Positions 6,847-6,861 of a stretch of DNA of 6,861 nucleotides are shown in pieces; position 1 is the first letter of the stretch, and every line of letters starts with the position of its first letter. Position numbers and translations under genes: made by a program. Below the pieces are notes generated by a model. It was not told the DNA's origin. It was given only the letters and a program-made list of their open reading frames with translations, and made no database searches. Source of the stretch: an uncultured Bacilli bacterium (lineage in GTDB: Bacteria > Bacillota_I > Bacilli_A > RF39 > UBA660); assembly GCA_951800155.1 (NCBI GenBank), contig CATOJL010000076.1:1-6861 (forward strand), in the 5' to 3' direction.

Positions 6847-6861
6847 TATTCAACTAAAATT

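Noticed and set aside
1..6861. Frameshift or pseudogene
   Set aside because: Codon-by-codon reading shows no stop and no break in domain continuity over 2,259 codons; catalytic residues are intact.

Overview
The window holds a single very large minus-strand gene. Its reading frame is open for 2,259 codons, from the ATG at 6779 down to the left edge, where the 3' end is cut off. I checked every codon of this frame and found no internal stop. The base composition is AT-rich (roughly one third G+C by eye). The start has a strong AGGAG-type ribosome binding site. The signal-peptide style, the cohesin and dockerin modules and the M26 peptidase all point to a low-G+C Gram-positive bacterium (Firmicutes), probably a gut or mucosal Clostridia/Erysipelotrichia-type organism. 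The sequence alone does not give a species.

The product is a secreted or surface-attached multidomain zinc metallopeptidase of the M26 family (relatives of streptococcal IgA1 protease and ZmpA/B/C). Domain order from the N-terminus: signal peptide (residues 1-24); cohesin-like domain (about 27-156); Pro/Thr/Asn/Asp-rich linker (about 162-246); two closely spaced membrane segments with a basic loop between them (about 255-309); a complete two-repeat dockerin (about 315-371); four tandem repeats of about 200 residues, each apparently two beta-sandwich subdomains (about 376-1187); the M26 N-terminal region with a GLUG-like beta-helix (about 1188-1595); and the M26 catalytic region with zinc motif HEFEH at 2106-2110 and likely third ligand E2128. 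The last part of the catalytic region lies outside the window.

Upstream of the gene (6780-6861) there are only 82 bases. They contain the ribosome binding site, a small inverted repeat and a weak possible -10 element. No other gene, RNA gene, mobile element or CRISPR array is visible. The plus-strand open frames are shadows of this gene.

The most interesting points are that a cohesin and a dockerin, normally complementary partners on different proteins, occur in one protease; that the N-terminal Zmp-type membrane anchor is kept while the LPxTG sortase motif is not recognisable (LPTIQ instead); and that a roughly 810-residue repeat array has been placed between the anchor/dockerin and the peptidase.
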